A DNA stretch of 64,000 nucleotides from Pterobdella sp. o SKG-2022 (Eukaryota > Annelida > Clitellata > Hirudinida > Piscicolidae): contig OZ038324.1 in assembly GCA_964035795.1 (NCBI GenBank), positions 6,357,030-6,421,029 on the forward strand, in the 5' to 3' direction. Each line of letters opens with the position of its first letter. Within the stretch, counting starts at the first letter, position 1. A program made the position numbers and the translations under genes. This document shows positions 1-30,610 of this stretch, in pieces. The notes under the pieces were generated by a model. The model was given only the letters and a program-made list of their open reading frames with translations. It was not told the DNA's origin and did not search any database.

Positions 1-3000
1 CAGGCTTTTTGCAAGTATCAAACAAGATTGAAAGGATAATTAAAAATAATGATAAGTCCTCATCATCATCATTCCACCGCCAGCATCCACCATTACCTTA
101 TCATGCCACTGTTGCCTCACAACCACCCTCACTTTACCCCAACTATCATTTAATCACAATCATCAATTACCACTTCACCTTCATTACATCACAACCATCC
201 ACACTACCCTATAACCCTCACCTCATTGAAGATGAACTTGTCCAATCCTTGAGCAATATCCTGCCAAGCTTGATCGAATAAAACCTTCCAAAATAATGGA
301 GACAAAGATTTGAATAAGGATGAAAACACAAGTTGTAATAACTCTAACGAAAAAAAGATGAAAACTATTATTATTATATTGAGAAAAAAAAACGAAATAA
401 AAACTGTAAAAATGAAGAGCATAAGAAACATCAACGTGAAGCCAAAGTGGTTTCAAAACCTCGTTAAGGTTGCATTTCAAGCGTTGTAGGTTTCCTTTTA
501 GTTGATTGAGCATTGCACAAGCTGATGATGATAACGACATGGTCACAAACTCTTTTTGTGAAGGCAGAGCTAGCCAACTGCTTGTGTGTTCGTGTTCATT
601 AGAATGCATGTGTTTGTTAGCGTGTGCGTATATTTATTAGCGCGTGTGTTACATAAGACTGAACCACACAGCACCGCTCAACAGCACCAACATCACCACT
701 CAACCAACCCCCACATTAAACATTCCATAAATAAAGTACCCCTGAAACACCATTAACCTCCCCAAAACTTAAGCACCCACTTGTCTTTTCGATAGTCATT
801 CGACGTGACTTTGAAATCACTAAGAACCTTGTTGACAACTTCAGATAACATATCGGCCATCATGCGTTCATACAGCTTTAACGTGCCTCCCCACATACCT
901 TCCTCGTACCCTGTGTGTGTTTGTGTGTATGTGTGTAGAAATGGTTGTGTTTCAAACACATATTGTGCACATAGAACCAAGGTACCTTTAGAGGCAAGCC
1001 CTTCCTGTTTGTTCTTGTGGTAAATGAGCTTGATGAATATCTGAGGTATGAATATTTTTGTATATGGAAGATGTATGCGAAGATTGTATATTGATTCTGT
1101 ATTTGAAGATTTAGTGGAGTTAATTGTTGCAAACAATCCTAGTTGATCCCTTTATTAATACAATAAATATTCTATCGCTTCTAATATCTATTAATATCAT
1201 TAATAAAGCATTTAATTTTATAAAAGTCGTATGCATATGACCATCATTCTTTATATTCTTATCCTTTCAATGTATCTCTTTGTCGTTGAAAAAAATTCCC
1301 TATTTTCATCATCACCATCTCCCTAACACAAGCACCATCACTACCATCACCAAAACCCCCGCTATCAATCCCCTTCCTCCTCCTTCCAACTATTGCTACA
1401 GCTACCCTCATCCAAAACACACCGATTTGTTGTTCCAGCGTTTAAGAAAGTCAATAGTGAAGGATACAGTGTTGAGAATAGATGAGAACTTGAGGTCTTC
1501 TGTGGCGTCTTTGGTCTCTTTAGATGCATGCTTTCTTAGCTGGATAAGTCTGTAGGGGAAAGTTGGATGGTGAGTAACGGTAAGTAGATTGGTGGTGTGT
1601 AGAAGATATTTTGAGCTTTTGTGCAGTAAAAAGTAATTGGGTGCAAGAAGGTGGTAGAGAAAGCTTGGGTAGTAGGTATATTGGTGATGTGTAGTAAAAG
1701 GTTCATTGAGTTTTGTGTAATGGAAGGTGATTAGACAACGCAAACCTCCAACTTTGATGTTTACCATATATAGATAGATAGGTACCATTCCTATATTTAA
1801 ACTATAAAAATTAATATCAATATAACCTGATACGGAAATCGTCGAAAAGTTCAAGATGTAGGTCGATGAAATCTAATTGGTTGTTAATTGAAGGCAGGTT
1901 GTTGTACCTGTCTTTGATTGGATGTGCTAGAATATAAATTTAATCTTAACAAAAAAATTATATTACAAACTTATTATATATTTAAATGGTTTTTTTTTAT
2001 ATTTAGAAGTATTACCATGAGTTAAAGTTACTTTTCAATACCTAAAATCGTCATCATCAATATGACGAACTGCTCTGCAAACTGAGGGATTTTATAATCT
2101 ATGATGCCAGCTTTTTGAGTATCTTTTTTCTTATCTGTATTCTTTGATCCGGAATTGACGTCGTCATTTTCTGGAAGTGGTACAAACCAGGCGTCAGCCG
2201 TCTCAAACATCAGATCCATTTTCTTCAAAGCATCTGCAGATTAAAGACAGATATAAGAACTCAATCACTTATTAAAGCCGACTTTCAGGTCNNNNNNNNN
2301 NNNNNNNNNNNNNNNNNNNNNNNNNNNNNNNNNNNNNNNNNNNNNNNNNNNNNNNNNNNNNNNNNNNNNNNNNNNNNNNNNNNNNNNNNNNNNNNNNNNN
2401 NNNNNNNNNNNNNNNNNNNNNNNNNNNNNNNNNNNNNNNNNNNNNNNNNNNNNNNNNNNNNNNNNNNNNNNNNNNNNNNNNNNNNNNNNNNGACATATGA
2501 ATCGTAACACGAACAATCTTTCTCGAGACCAATCCATTCATGAAAGAAACTGTCATTAGTAAGAACTTTGAAAAGACATAAAGGAGATGGGTAAGAATAA
2601 ACATCATCATTAGATGATGCTTGTCTATTGGTGTTGATGAGAGGGATGTCATAAGTGAAAAGAAGTGTGGTAACTTCTTTGTAAAAGTTGAAGGTCTCAT
2701 CTATGTGGTGAGCGATCAAACGGTTGTTGTTGATACTGCTGCTGGTCAGTTGTTGCAAATCCTGTTGCAGCTTGTTGCTTGCCAAGAGGCAGAAGCCAGC
2801 TGTAAACTCGTGCTATGGTTTGAGGGATTGATTTATGAGATGAACCAAACTGATAGATATATAGATAATTAAATAAAGAGATAGATAAATAGAAAACTAG
2901 ATAGATAGACAAACAGATAGGTAGATAGATGGATAGATAGATAGAAAACATACAAGGACAGAGATAGACTTGGGGAAGAGGGGTTGGAGCTGCGTGATGA

Positions 3001-5001
3001 TGAAGTGCTGGTGGTCATTTAACCACAACAGCAACTGAGTGTAGTACCAGTCAGGCTGTGGAATTTTAAAATATTCATCATCACCATCACCGTTTCCATG
3101 TTAACATGGATTTGACACTTATAAGCACTAATGAACTTTTTTTTCAACCTTTTATCAATACTAAGGTAATTTCTGTAAACCAAATTTCTACCTGAAACGT
3201 CATGACGACTAACTTATAAAACAAAAATAAATAATCTTGATCTGCCAGTAAAAACAGCCATCAATCAACTTCCAACCTTCTCGATAGAGTTGGTCTTCTG
3301 GTTTCCATGGAAATGAAACTTAAACCTGATATCGAAAGGGACTAGAAGGAGTTGGATGGGGAGGGAGAGATGGGGGTGGTTGTGGATGGAAAGCAGGGGC
3401 TTGACTTTACTATTGTATGAATGCCTGTGTTTCATGGTGGTTAATGATTGGTTAAGACAAAGATTAGTTTTATAAAAACAAAAACGATTCTGAAACGCAC
3501 GCGAAAAATATACTAAAGATACTTTATCTAAAGATAAAGACACGCACACGTACATACACACAAACTAACGGAAGTTGTATAAGGTTCAAGAACTTCACGA
3601 CATCACTAAACTCCTTCAAATCTATATTTTTATTAGCTTCCAATGCAGTGCTTTTGTCTTTTTTCTTTTTGGAATTGGAAACAATAAATGGCCATTTGAA
3701 ATGTTTCAAGAAAATGTCCATTTTTCTGTTCAATAGTTTATTCATATATTTTTATTTTTATTGAACCTTATTATTTTTTATTATTATTGCTGTTATGAAC
3801 TTTTTTCAACAAAAGTTTGTTTAAAACATGCAAAATTAAATTATATTTAAAACTAAGCTTCCAATTTGAAAAATCTTCATCAAACTTAGCACAGTAAGAG
3901 ATTAAAAGAGCAATAAGAAAAACAGAATGATAACAACTTGTTGAGGAAAAGGAGGAATGCATTGTAGTGGTGAAAAACTGTGTTTTGACAGTACTCCAAC
4001 AAGCTGTTGGTTTAAAAATATGTTAGATAATGAAGAAAAATAATAATAACAAAAATAATGATAATAAGATAATAAAATTATCTAAATAATGATGAAATTG
4101 CAAACTAGGTTTGCTGCAGAAGCGCTTAACGGAGATTAAAAAAATAACAATGATAACAGCAATATGAGAATAAAATATTTGTAATTCATCATGTAAACAT
4201 GATTATAATCATAAATACTTGGAGCAGGCAGAGTCTGATAGTTGATCAACCAAGCTGACAAGCTCAATGAAAACCTCTATTCCTTGTGAGAGAGCTCCTG
4301 CTTTATAGTGGATCTCTATTTGAGAGCTGTGTGGGTGGTGAAATTGATTTGTTATTGTTATTATAAATAATATAAAAAGTGTCCTTATTTGATTGAATTT
4401 ATATCATTTTCAAGAATTTTTTAATGTTGTTTATAAATCATATAAAAATTTTTAGAAAGTTCAAAAAGAATAGCTTGAAAATCAGTGCTTTTTCTTAACA
4501 GAATGAAATATATCTCTGAAAAAAAGTTTGAATAAATAAATAAATAACATATTCAAATAATCATGTTACCAATACCTTGCATTTTCAACTTTGTTAACAA
4601 TGGTGACATATTGGAAGCAATGGTGAAAAAATTTGTAAGATTTTATGCTTTCCTGCAACTTTGCAAATGTCTCCCCATACAGGGACACATACTCAAAATT
4701 TGTTAGCTTAGATGTTGTTAATTGTTTAGAAAGAGCTTTCACCATTTCGAGATTATCATCTGATTTTCCATCTTGTTTTTTTTTTTTTATTTCGAATAAT
4801 TCAATCTGTAGGTGAGAAAACAGGGTGATTTAATAGTTATAAATAATAAATAAACCAAACCTGATGGGCAGTTTTTTCTTTTTCTATTTTAAGATTTTTT
4901 AAAAATATTTCAGTTTCATCTTCTATTTTTTTCAAAGTTATATCTTCTCCAAAAGAATTGTCAAGCTCCGATAGAGCCTGAATACGGCACTCTTTTTGCA
5001 T
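1..5001 (-). CDS. RINT1: RINT1, RAD50-interacting protein 1 (3' end cut by window edge)
   Basis: RINT1/Tip20-family subunit of the NRZ tether (with ZW10 and NAG), acting in Golgi-ER vesicle traffic and the G2/M checkpoint. Coding exons, 5' to 3' on the minus strand: 5001-4861, 4805-4576, 4326-4219, 4003-3938, 3725-3570, 3409-3277, 3055-2954, 2812-2515, 2233-2042, 1926-1827, 1549-1423, 1040-986, 910-781, 577-460, 341-222, and probably 58-1. Every border is GT/AG and all internal phases agree, giving about 692 residues before the last exon (human protein 792). Diagnostic segments are FKWPFI, FHGNQKTN, DWYYTQLLLW, DRYNNLP, LPSQKEFVTMSLSSSAC and FDTCKKP at the left edge. The N-terminal exons are coiled coil. 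Met at 5001 is chosen as the first Met before the conserved coiled coil. The N-terminal extension of the human protein is absent or not recognised. Confidence 0.93.
2292..2491. other. assembly gap (200 N)
   Basis: Exactly 200 N, a placeholder-sized scaffold gap. It falls inside a RINT1 intron (between exons 2812-2515 and 2233-2042), and the coding phase on both sides agrees, so no RINT1 exon appears to be lost here. Confidence 0.95.
2855..2945. repeat. imperfect GATA microsatellite
   Basis: Degenerate GATA/GATT tetranucleotide tract in the RINT1 intron between exons 3055-2954 and 2812-2515. It ends a few bases from the upstream exon's donor site. Confidence 0.85.
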
Positions 5002-5288
5002 GTTGCAATAGTTAAAATTCACTTTTGCGTAGACTTTTGTGTGGAGACGTGTAAGCTTAATAAAATATAGTAAAATAAAATAATTAAGTATAAGATAAAA
5101 TAGAATTTTAATTTTAAAAAACATTTGGTTTTAAAAATTTGAAATGAAATAATTTCTACATATATTCACTTTTCTCTGTCTTTTTGGCAAAATTTAAAAC
5201 ACTTTCAATTTTAGACAAAAAATAATTCAACAGTAGATATAGTGAATTATGGCTCATAGAGCATATTTATTCATTTATATTCAAAAAT
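5002..5288. promoter_or_regulatory. short divergent RINT1/FANCL promoter interval
   Basis: The RINT1 start codon (minus, 5001) and FANCL start codon (plus, 5289) face away from each other across 287 bp. Both promoters and both 5' UTRs must share this interval or start inside it. The sequence is AT-rich with no element I can name. The shared promoter is inferred from the geometry. Confidence 0.55.
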
Positions 5289-10426
<5,138 letters not shown>

Positions 10427-11853
10427 AGAGTCAAACTTTCCAGAATATTCCAACAACAACAACAACAACAAATAATTATTACCTCTTGATGCTTGTGTGA
10501 TGTGATGTTTCTAATTGATGGATTCGAGATGACCATAATTTTGATGTTCTTACAAATGATGTTTTTCAAACATAATATTAAAATTTTTTGTTCAATTCAA
10601 CCACATAAATTTGCCGAAAGTAATAGCCTTAAAAAGATGCCACACACATGAAAGATCAAACTTTGCAATAAAATATGGAATTAAGTCTGATTCCACTTTA
10701 CATCAACATCACTCCATATAAACTATGTTAATCTTAAACCTAATTTACATAAAATACTATCACCGTGCACATTTTACAGCCAATTATATTACAGCTTCTC
10801 GACAAATCCTTTTGATTTTTTATGGAATATGAGAAAGGTTTTAAGTAATCCACTAGACCGAAGCCAGGTGAAAATATAATATTACCGCATTATTTACCTG
10901 CATTTCCAGGTTATGAATTTATTATGATAATCATTTGAAGGGTATGATAATAATTAAAAGATAATATGAAGAGTATGATAATCAAGTTAATATAATTGAA
11001 AAACATGCAAATCATCGTTTTATGAAGATGTAATGATTCAAATGATAGTAATAGTTAAGACTCTAATCTAAGAACAATTTTCAAATACATACGTTTTTAG
11101 CATTTAGATTTTTAGTTCGCATCATTGGCGTTATATAAATTGTCTTTATAATTTGATTGGCTGATGAGCAGACGTCTGATTTGGAGGAAAGTTTAAAGTG
11201 AAAAAATTCAGCTTCATCTGAATGCATATACAAATAACTGAATCAATTGATGAATAAAAAGATGAGACAATGCATTGATGTGAGAATAATGAAATCCGTG
11301 AAGGAAAACAGAATGAATTATTACTTAAAAATAGAAATACTGAACAGTGAAATAATCAATAAAAATTGGTTGGATAATACTAAACAAAGAACCAAACTTA
11401 AAAATAACGAAAGATTTCAACGCTAAACAAGGGAATTATTGGTGGTACACCATCGACACAGCTTGAAGCGGTATACATGACATTATAAGCATAGGTAAGG
11501 CGATTGAGGATGGTGGTGATGATGATGGAGGTAGTGATAATGTTGATGAAAGTAGTGATGATGTAGATGATGAGGATGGGTTGGTGGTAGTGATATTGAT
11601 TATGATGATGATGGTGAAAAAAATATAAATTTTGATGTTTTGGCGAAAAGGAAAATGACAAATCATTAACTGATGACAACAATATTGAAAGCCTTTTTTA
11701 GCGGTTATTAATAATATATAACAATGCAAAAATAATGAAATGAGACTAAAAAAATATCAAAATATAACATCGAAAAAATAATTTAAAAGATAAATAAAAC
11801 AATAAGATAAAGCAAAAAAAAAACAATAAAAATAATTGAAAAAAAAAATAAAA
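10427..11853. other. tail-to-tail intergenic stretch, FANCL to PCYT1
   Basis: AT-rich spacer between the convergent 3' ends of FANCL and PCYT1. It contains an ATG/GAT-rich simple tract at about 11500-11615 and poly-A/T runs. No exon with homology or consistent splice borders was found. Confidence 0.6.
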
Positions 11854-24270
<12,417 letters not shown>

Positions 24271-25466
24271 ACTGTTTATTTTTTCAAAGTTTAAAAGTAT
24301 TTGTTGAATTTCATATGTTACAAAAGGTTTTTTGTTAAATGGGATGTTGATACTTTTAAAATGAGGCGACAGTATATTAGTTGCTTCAAATGAACATAAA
24401 AAAACAATTCATTAGATGTAAGAAATTGTAAATGTTGATGTTAATTAAAGTTTAAATTAAAACTGGATTGTTGGCACAGTTCAAACGTAAGGCGACCTCC
24501 TTATAGCCAGATGAGAGCCGATATTGAAATGTGGATTTTGATCTTACAGGATGGATAGTATTAGTATAAATAATATTGCTAAAACCAGAAAATAAAAATT
24601 TCGTTTTGATAATTCAATTTGAACAATATTTTTGGTTCAAAAAGTCGAAAAAAATATTTTAGCAAATATTCCAACATAAGGTTTTTAATGTCAGAGTAAT
24701 TATTCATTAAAAAAATAACCTATGATTATAGTTGGGATGAGAATTCCCAATTTTTTCAACTATGAGTTAAGAAAGTAAAATTTTTTTTGTTTTCACAAAA
24801 TTTCAAATTTGTATATTCTTATGATCAGATACGGGTTCTCAATGTAGACCGATGCAACATCTCTTCAGCAATTCTTCGATGAAATACCACTGAAGTATCT
24901 TAAAATCAAATCCGAACAACGAAAAACACTATTTGCACACTTACATGTTTCTAACAAGCACTTGGACCCCCTTCACACACAAGCTCACAGGCACAACCAG
25001 TCATCGAGCAATATCTCGCAGATCCAATCCCTCATACTTAACATAAAAAAATTGAAAATCTTTTTATATGAAAGCTAAACTTAAAAAAAAGCTTTTATAG
25101 AAAATAAATTTTCGAAAACTAGTTTTTTTGCTTTATGTTTTCAATTGAAATCATCATTGATTCATCATATATATATATGCCAGTTACAGTTTTAGATTTT
25201 TCTTTATTATTGAATCAAACTACTATTGAATCAATTGTGAAGTATTGAAAAAAATAAAGTATCCATTAAAGAAATCTAGCAGTGAGGATTTTGACACAAC
25301 TTATCGATTTTTATGCAGGCTAAAACGTTGATCAAAATAATCAATATTCACTTTATCTCAAGTTTTCATTAAAGTGGCGTGATAATACTGATAAAAATTT
25401 TCGAAAAAATAAATATGATTACAAATTCGATATCAACTGTGGTCAATATTCCCATTACAGAGATAC
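24271..25466. other. spacer between PCYT1 and SFXN5
   Basis: Should hold the PCYT1 5' UTR and promoter and the SFXN5 3' UTR. The minus-strand frame of the first PCYT1 exon stays open upstream to about 24400 with protein-like composition. No other exon was recognised. Confidence 0.5.
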
Positions 25467-28400
25467 TCACAGCCCTTTGTTATAATAAACAACATCATAA
25501 CGACATTTGTCTTTCAACTCCTCCTCTAGAATGCTTACCTCCATCTGATTGGTCAGATTGCTGATTTATTATTAGTTATATATTGTTGTTAACCTGTTAA
25601 AAACTTGCAAAATACCTAATAGTATATTCGATAAGAGCATATCTCCAACCATCTTTCCATGTACATACATTCCCATTATTATTATTATATATATCATAAT
25701 TATCATATATACAGCATCTTTATTATCATCACCATCATCCTTATTCTCCTCTCAACCTTTACTTCAAAAACTAGCATTTTTTTTTCTACCACTATCATCA
25801 TCATCATCACTACCAACACATCATCATCCTTTCCAACATCATGATCATCATTCCCACCCCCATCGTCATCATCTTCACCACCATCATCACCACCAAACAT
25901 ACAGAAGCCATTTGCGGAAACAAAGCAAGAGCGAGAGGAAGTGAGAATGCAAAAGTGAGTGTTGTCACTGTGGCATTCATTGGCAAGTGCAGTCGTGGTC
26001 GTTGTTTTAAGAGGTTTGTTCTGTATGGGGAAGTGATGATCATGAGGATGATGATGATAACGAAAAAGAAAAGTAGAATATAATCAAATAATGGTGAAAA
26101 GTGATAGTCAACGAAAAATGATGAAGTCAAAAAATATTATCTTTGATAGAAATAAAAATGATTAAAAGTAAAAATTTTAATACATATGGGAAAAACAAAG
26201 CTAAAAATATAAATAATAAAGATAAAAACAGAATAGAAAAGATCTAATAATCAATACCTCAATAATAAAAACAATAATAACACTAACCGCTCAAGAAAAG
26301 TCATGATAATTGGAGGCAAGAGAAAAATGGGGGCTGGTAGAAACATGCGGGTGAATGCTGTGTCTAATAGGGCCTGTGTGTGTATGTGCGTGCGTGTGTG
26401 TTTGTTTGTATCTTTAAGTATTTTTTATAATTTATGTTTTAGTAGTTGTATGTATTTTTTATGTATATATGCGTTTAGAAGTTGCGTTTATGTGTTTATG
26501 AGTGTATATACCTGTGTGCATAAATGTATATGTGCTTGTATAAATGTGGTTGTGTATCTGTGAATGTATGTATGTTTACATCAACCTGTTTGGCAGCCTT
26601 TTTGGATGTGCCGATGACTTTTCCATCTTGATCCTTCACTTCTATTCCTTCTTGCAATTCATTCTTTCTCATCAATACAATGTTGCATGTGCTAGCGATT
26701 ACTGTGAAGAGGGAGAGAAGGAGGAGAAAAAGAAAGAAGAGAAAGAAAAAAAAAAAGAAAAAATATTGGAAAATAAAATTATTATTAAGTAATAAATACA
26801 AAATGACGGACAAATTGAAACTATAAAAAAAGCAAAAAGCTTAAAGATAACAACAAATATACATGAAAAAACGTATAAGAAAATAGTATCTGTTTATACA
26901 TCAATGAAACGACACATCCTTCCCTTCCTTCCTTTTGTGCATTTAACCACCATAAGGCGGGTGCACTAAACTGCAGAGCAGTTTATCTATGGATCTGGTG
27001 TGGTGTTCTTCTTTTGACTTGCCAGTGATCAGCTAGGCGAAGTTTCTTGAAATCTTTACGTAGGCTTTTTGTTGATGGCTTTTGTTGAAATTTGGAAGTT
27101 TTCTTCCCGCAGCCAATTAAAATTAATACTTTTCACAACCGCTCGACCGCCAATTTTGTTTACATCCAAATTTAGCATTAAAAAACTTGATTTCTCCAAA
27201 TTTTGAACACTTTTTTATTGTTTTATTTATGCATTAAATAATTATATCACTAATTAAAATTTTTTAAGTTATTTCGGTGTGATACGAGACTATTATAAAC
27301 TTTTGTACTTATCCAACATGAGATTTTTCGAAATAAATTATTATCAACTTGTTACATTAATTATTTTAAACATTTTAAACTATTTTTCAATTACAAAATT
27401 CAACTTTAAACTTGTGAAAACTTAAAAATTTAACGGAGGCCATTTTACCTCGTGCCTACACACATACAATAGTATCTGTTTATACATCAATGAAACGACA
27501 TATACACAAACACTCACACGTCTTTTGAACTGAAATTAGTTTATGAAGTCAATGACAGTTGAAAAATAATTCTCAAGCACACACCCACAGCGGGAAACGG
27601 CACAAACTTTTGAACTATGACCTTCCTAACCGGACTCATTTGACTTGACCTCTTTATCAACAAGTTCAAACCTACCTTTATAATAAAAAAAATAATAATA
27701 ATTTTTTTTTAATTTAAGCTAGGTACCCTCATTGGTGCAAGAACTAACTGATAATAGTAAATATAAAGAATAGACTTATCCATGAATATATATTAGCAAA
27801 AATAAGTGATATCTGCAATGAACAAAATGGAAAAAAAATCAATTAAAAAAGTAAGTAAAAAAATATAATTAAAATCTATTTAAAATTAAACAACAATAAT
27901 AACAATTGAAAAAATAAAATTATCTTTTTAAGAAATAAACAAAAAAAATCAAAAAACAATATAAATAATAACAATATTAATACCTCTTTAAAAATAAAAA
28001 ATTATATAAATGAATAACAGAATAATAAGATCAAAATCTATTTAAAAATAAACAACAAGCCCTAACAGCTATGGACACAGCACTGGAAACCGCTCCTACA
28101 TACCCACCCACGTACCGCGATGTTGGCGTATGCTGAAGTTTTATCATTATTAACTTCAATATTATTATTTTTTTTATAACTAGAGATAATTATAAAAATG
28201 CTTATAATTTTACTTTTTTTTTGTTTCTGTTATGGGTGTTTTTATTTAATTTTTATGTCATTTTATTCATATTTCATATTCTTCACATCAAAAAATCCTT
28301 TTTGCGGGGTTTATAGATATGTCGTTTTAATACAAGATTTTTCCATCATCACTACCACCACCATCGTTACCATCCTCATATCATCATCATCATCACCACC

Positions 28401-30610
28401 ACCATCATTTCTATCATCCTCATCATCATATTTTTTTATTCCCCCCATGTTCCACCGTGTAGGTTAGGAACGTACCCTATCTTCATCATCAGGTTGTTAG
28501 TGTTGGTCTTAGGATGTTTCTTTGTATATATAGAACTTGCCCTAAGAAACTAGCCTGATAAGAGCAGACTGATAAAACAGTCTGTGTGGGGTTCTCCAAA
28601 AAATTATCTTGGAACAAGATAAAATTAGTAACCCAAAAGGATTACTGGAGGACAGGGAAGGGTCGTTTAGATTTTTACCCTGAAAGGGTAGCAGCCCCAC
28701 TAACTAGCAGGCCTAAACGCTGGGGCGTAGATGCTTTTTAATGTCTTGCTTTGGACAGGTGCCTTTTAACGTCATGCCCAGGACCTTCATCGTCATCACC
28801 ATCAGCCCGGCGGAAGAACCCACCTTCTTGTGGTACCGGGTGTGCACTCCAACAGGAGAGTCAAAAAGGTTCTAAGCCACGTCAGCTTCCAACCACAAAG
28901 CATTTCGAGGATTCATCCATCATTTTTATTACTGCTCACCAAAAGTCACAAACAACTCGAAGCTACAAGTTTCTCTCAGTACTCGCTCCAAAAAGTGCCA
29001 AAAGAAACTTTGGAAGTTGGCGCTCAACAACAATAAAAACAATCATCATCATATCATCATCACCACCATCATTCTCACCTTACTAGCATTCCTGTTAGCA
29101 TAATTAACACAAGCGTTGTGGCTCTGGTTCAACCACTGCCAAAATACTGATGAAACCATCGTTTGATTGGGTAACAATAAGCCTACTACCTGGAGTGATG
29201 ATGATGATGAGGATGATAGTGGTGATAATAAGAAGGATGATGATGATGATTGTTGAAATGATGGTAGTGGTAGTGATGAAGATGATATTAATTGTGAGGA
29301 TGACGAGAATGATGATGGTGGTGGGGGTGGTTATAAAAATGATAATGGTGAAAAAACTTATTTATAATGAAGATTAATAAATTCATTCATTTAAAACAAA
29401 AGTTTTAATATTGTTTATATTTAAACATTTCACCAACAATTGGAGATCCAAAAGGGACAAAACCTGAATAAAATAAGCAATTGAATAATGTATAAGCAGT
29501 TAAGATATTATAAACTATAATTAAAATATAAAACCACAATATTAGCATGAATCAATAAATAACAATGCTACTATTAGGTGCACCGACCAGACATGCGAAA
29601 CGGCATGGGAATGACCTTGCCTGTGTCAGGGTGGACAATGGCCTGGTGTTGTGTAAAAAGTGTGATTTTAACAATTAATTTATTTAAAATAATAAGTGAA
29701 GTGATTTTAAAAATTATTTTTTGATATAGAATAAGATTTTTGGCATATTTATAATTTCGATTCTCATCTTTCATTATAAGTGGTTTATATAAAGGAGCGT
29801 TGTCACCACATTGGTTCGACTCAGAAGTCGACTAAGCTAGTTTAAGCCTAACTTAATCCTATGTATATCGCTCTCACTGACTTATCCCCGTACTTAATGT
29901 ATTATTAATTCCATTTCTTTAATATGTATTATTATACTGACCTGCTTAATTTTCTGAGCCTTCCATAGCTCTTCATCACTCACACCATCCAACTTTCCCT
30001 TGCTTTCAAACTTAGCCAGCATCTCTACACATTCTTCTAATCTTTGCTGTTATGCATACGTAGAGTAGAGATTGATAGGTAAAAATTTATTAAAAGTTAT
30101 TTAAATGAATGATAAATAGTTGAATAGAAAGATGGATGGATATATATACGGACGAATTTATGGATATATGGATGAATGTAAATAGATATATAGACGAATA
30201 TATCGTTTGATCTTGGATAAATGACAGATGGATAAAAATTAAAGAAACTAAAAAAATAAACAGATGGGCAAAAACTAGATTGTATGCATAAATGAAAAGA
30301 TAGGTGAATATACAGATAGATTGAAAAATAAATAAACATAAAATGGATGCATCAATCAAAAAACAAATAAATACATGGATGGATAGATGAAAAGATGGTG
30401 AAAAAGTTGGATAGATGAATGTTTCAGTGTGATGTATAGATGAATAAATAAGGGAATAAATAGTTAGGTAGATAGATAAATATAGATAAAAAAATAGATA
30501 GAAGGATAGATAAATAGAAGATCATGTAGTTGATAAGAAACCTTGGATGTGAAGAGGGTCCTAGGGTCTATTATGTTATAAAAGTGATACAGTCTGCCTT
30601 TAAAGGTTCC
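25467..30610 (-). CDS. SFXN5: sideroflexin-5 (first coding exon not found)
   Basis: Multi-pass mitochondrial inner-membrane amino-acid carrier of the sideroflexin family. Exons on the minus strand: 30610-30542, 30046-29942, 29642-29588, 29463-29438, 29189-29079, 28132-28067, 27675-27585, 26701-26586, 26373-26288, 26020-25903, 25544-25467. All are GT/AG and in phase, giving 306 residues plus a stop. Family marks in order: [101 protein letters not shown] and the C-terminal YYNKGL. The [26 protein letters not shown] and [12 protein letters not shown] segments match SFXN5 rather than SFXN1-3. The short N-terminus before GTFKGR must lie above 30610 but was not identified. A ~0.55 kb insertion and a GC-richer repeat lie in its introns. 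Confidence 0.93.
26882..27500. mobile_element. insertion flanked by a 33-bp exact direct repeat
   Basis: The same 33 bases (starting AATAGTATCTGTTTATACAT) occur at 26882-26914 and 27468-27500. The 553 bp between them differs from the surroundings: it opens CATCCTTCCCTTCCTTCC and carries a GC-richer head (26950-27060) and an AT-rich remainder. This looks like an insertion with a long target-site duplication. No coding frame is visible. It lies in the SFXN5 intron between exons 27675-27585 and 26701-26586. Confidence 0.7.
28490..29040 (+). mobile_element. GC-richer element, possible 5' part of an RTE-like retrotransposon
   Basis: Clearly less AT-rich than its flanks and bounded by ATC simple repeats (28330-28440 and 29040-29070). 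It holds paired hairpin-like segments (GCAGACTGATAAAACAGTCTG; CCTGAAAGGGTAGCAGCCCC) and ends with [11 protein letters not shown], which resembles KVNESPFRVGS, the endonuclease start of the 12.4-15.5 kb element. It stops there, so if related it keeps the 5' end and lacks the rest, the reverse of usual LINE truncation. It lies in the SFXN5 intron 28133-29078, antisense to the gene. Confidence 0.45.
30100..30525. repeat. degenerate GATA/GATG simple repeat
   Basis: About 400 bp of irregular GATA, GATG and AAAT tetranucleotides in the SFXN5 intron between exons 30610-30542 and 30046-29942. Confidence 0.75.

Noticed and set aside
1280..1555. Plus-strand 91-codon frame
   Set aside because: Overlaps RINT1 exon 1549-1423 on the other strand and has no homology.
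28756..28860. Plus-strand frame [16 protein letters not shown] resembling sideroflexin VPFG-type sequence
   Set aside because: The real SFXN5 segment (FVPFGSPI) is on the minus strand at 29463-29438 with correct phase; this frame lies in a repeat on the other strand.
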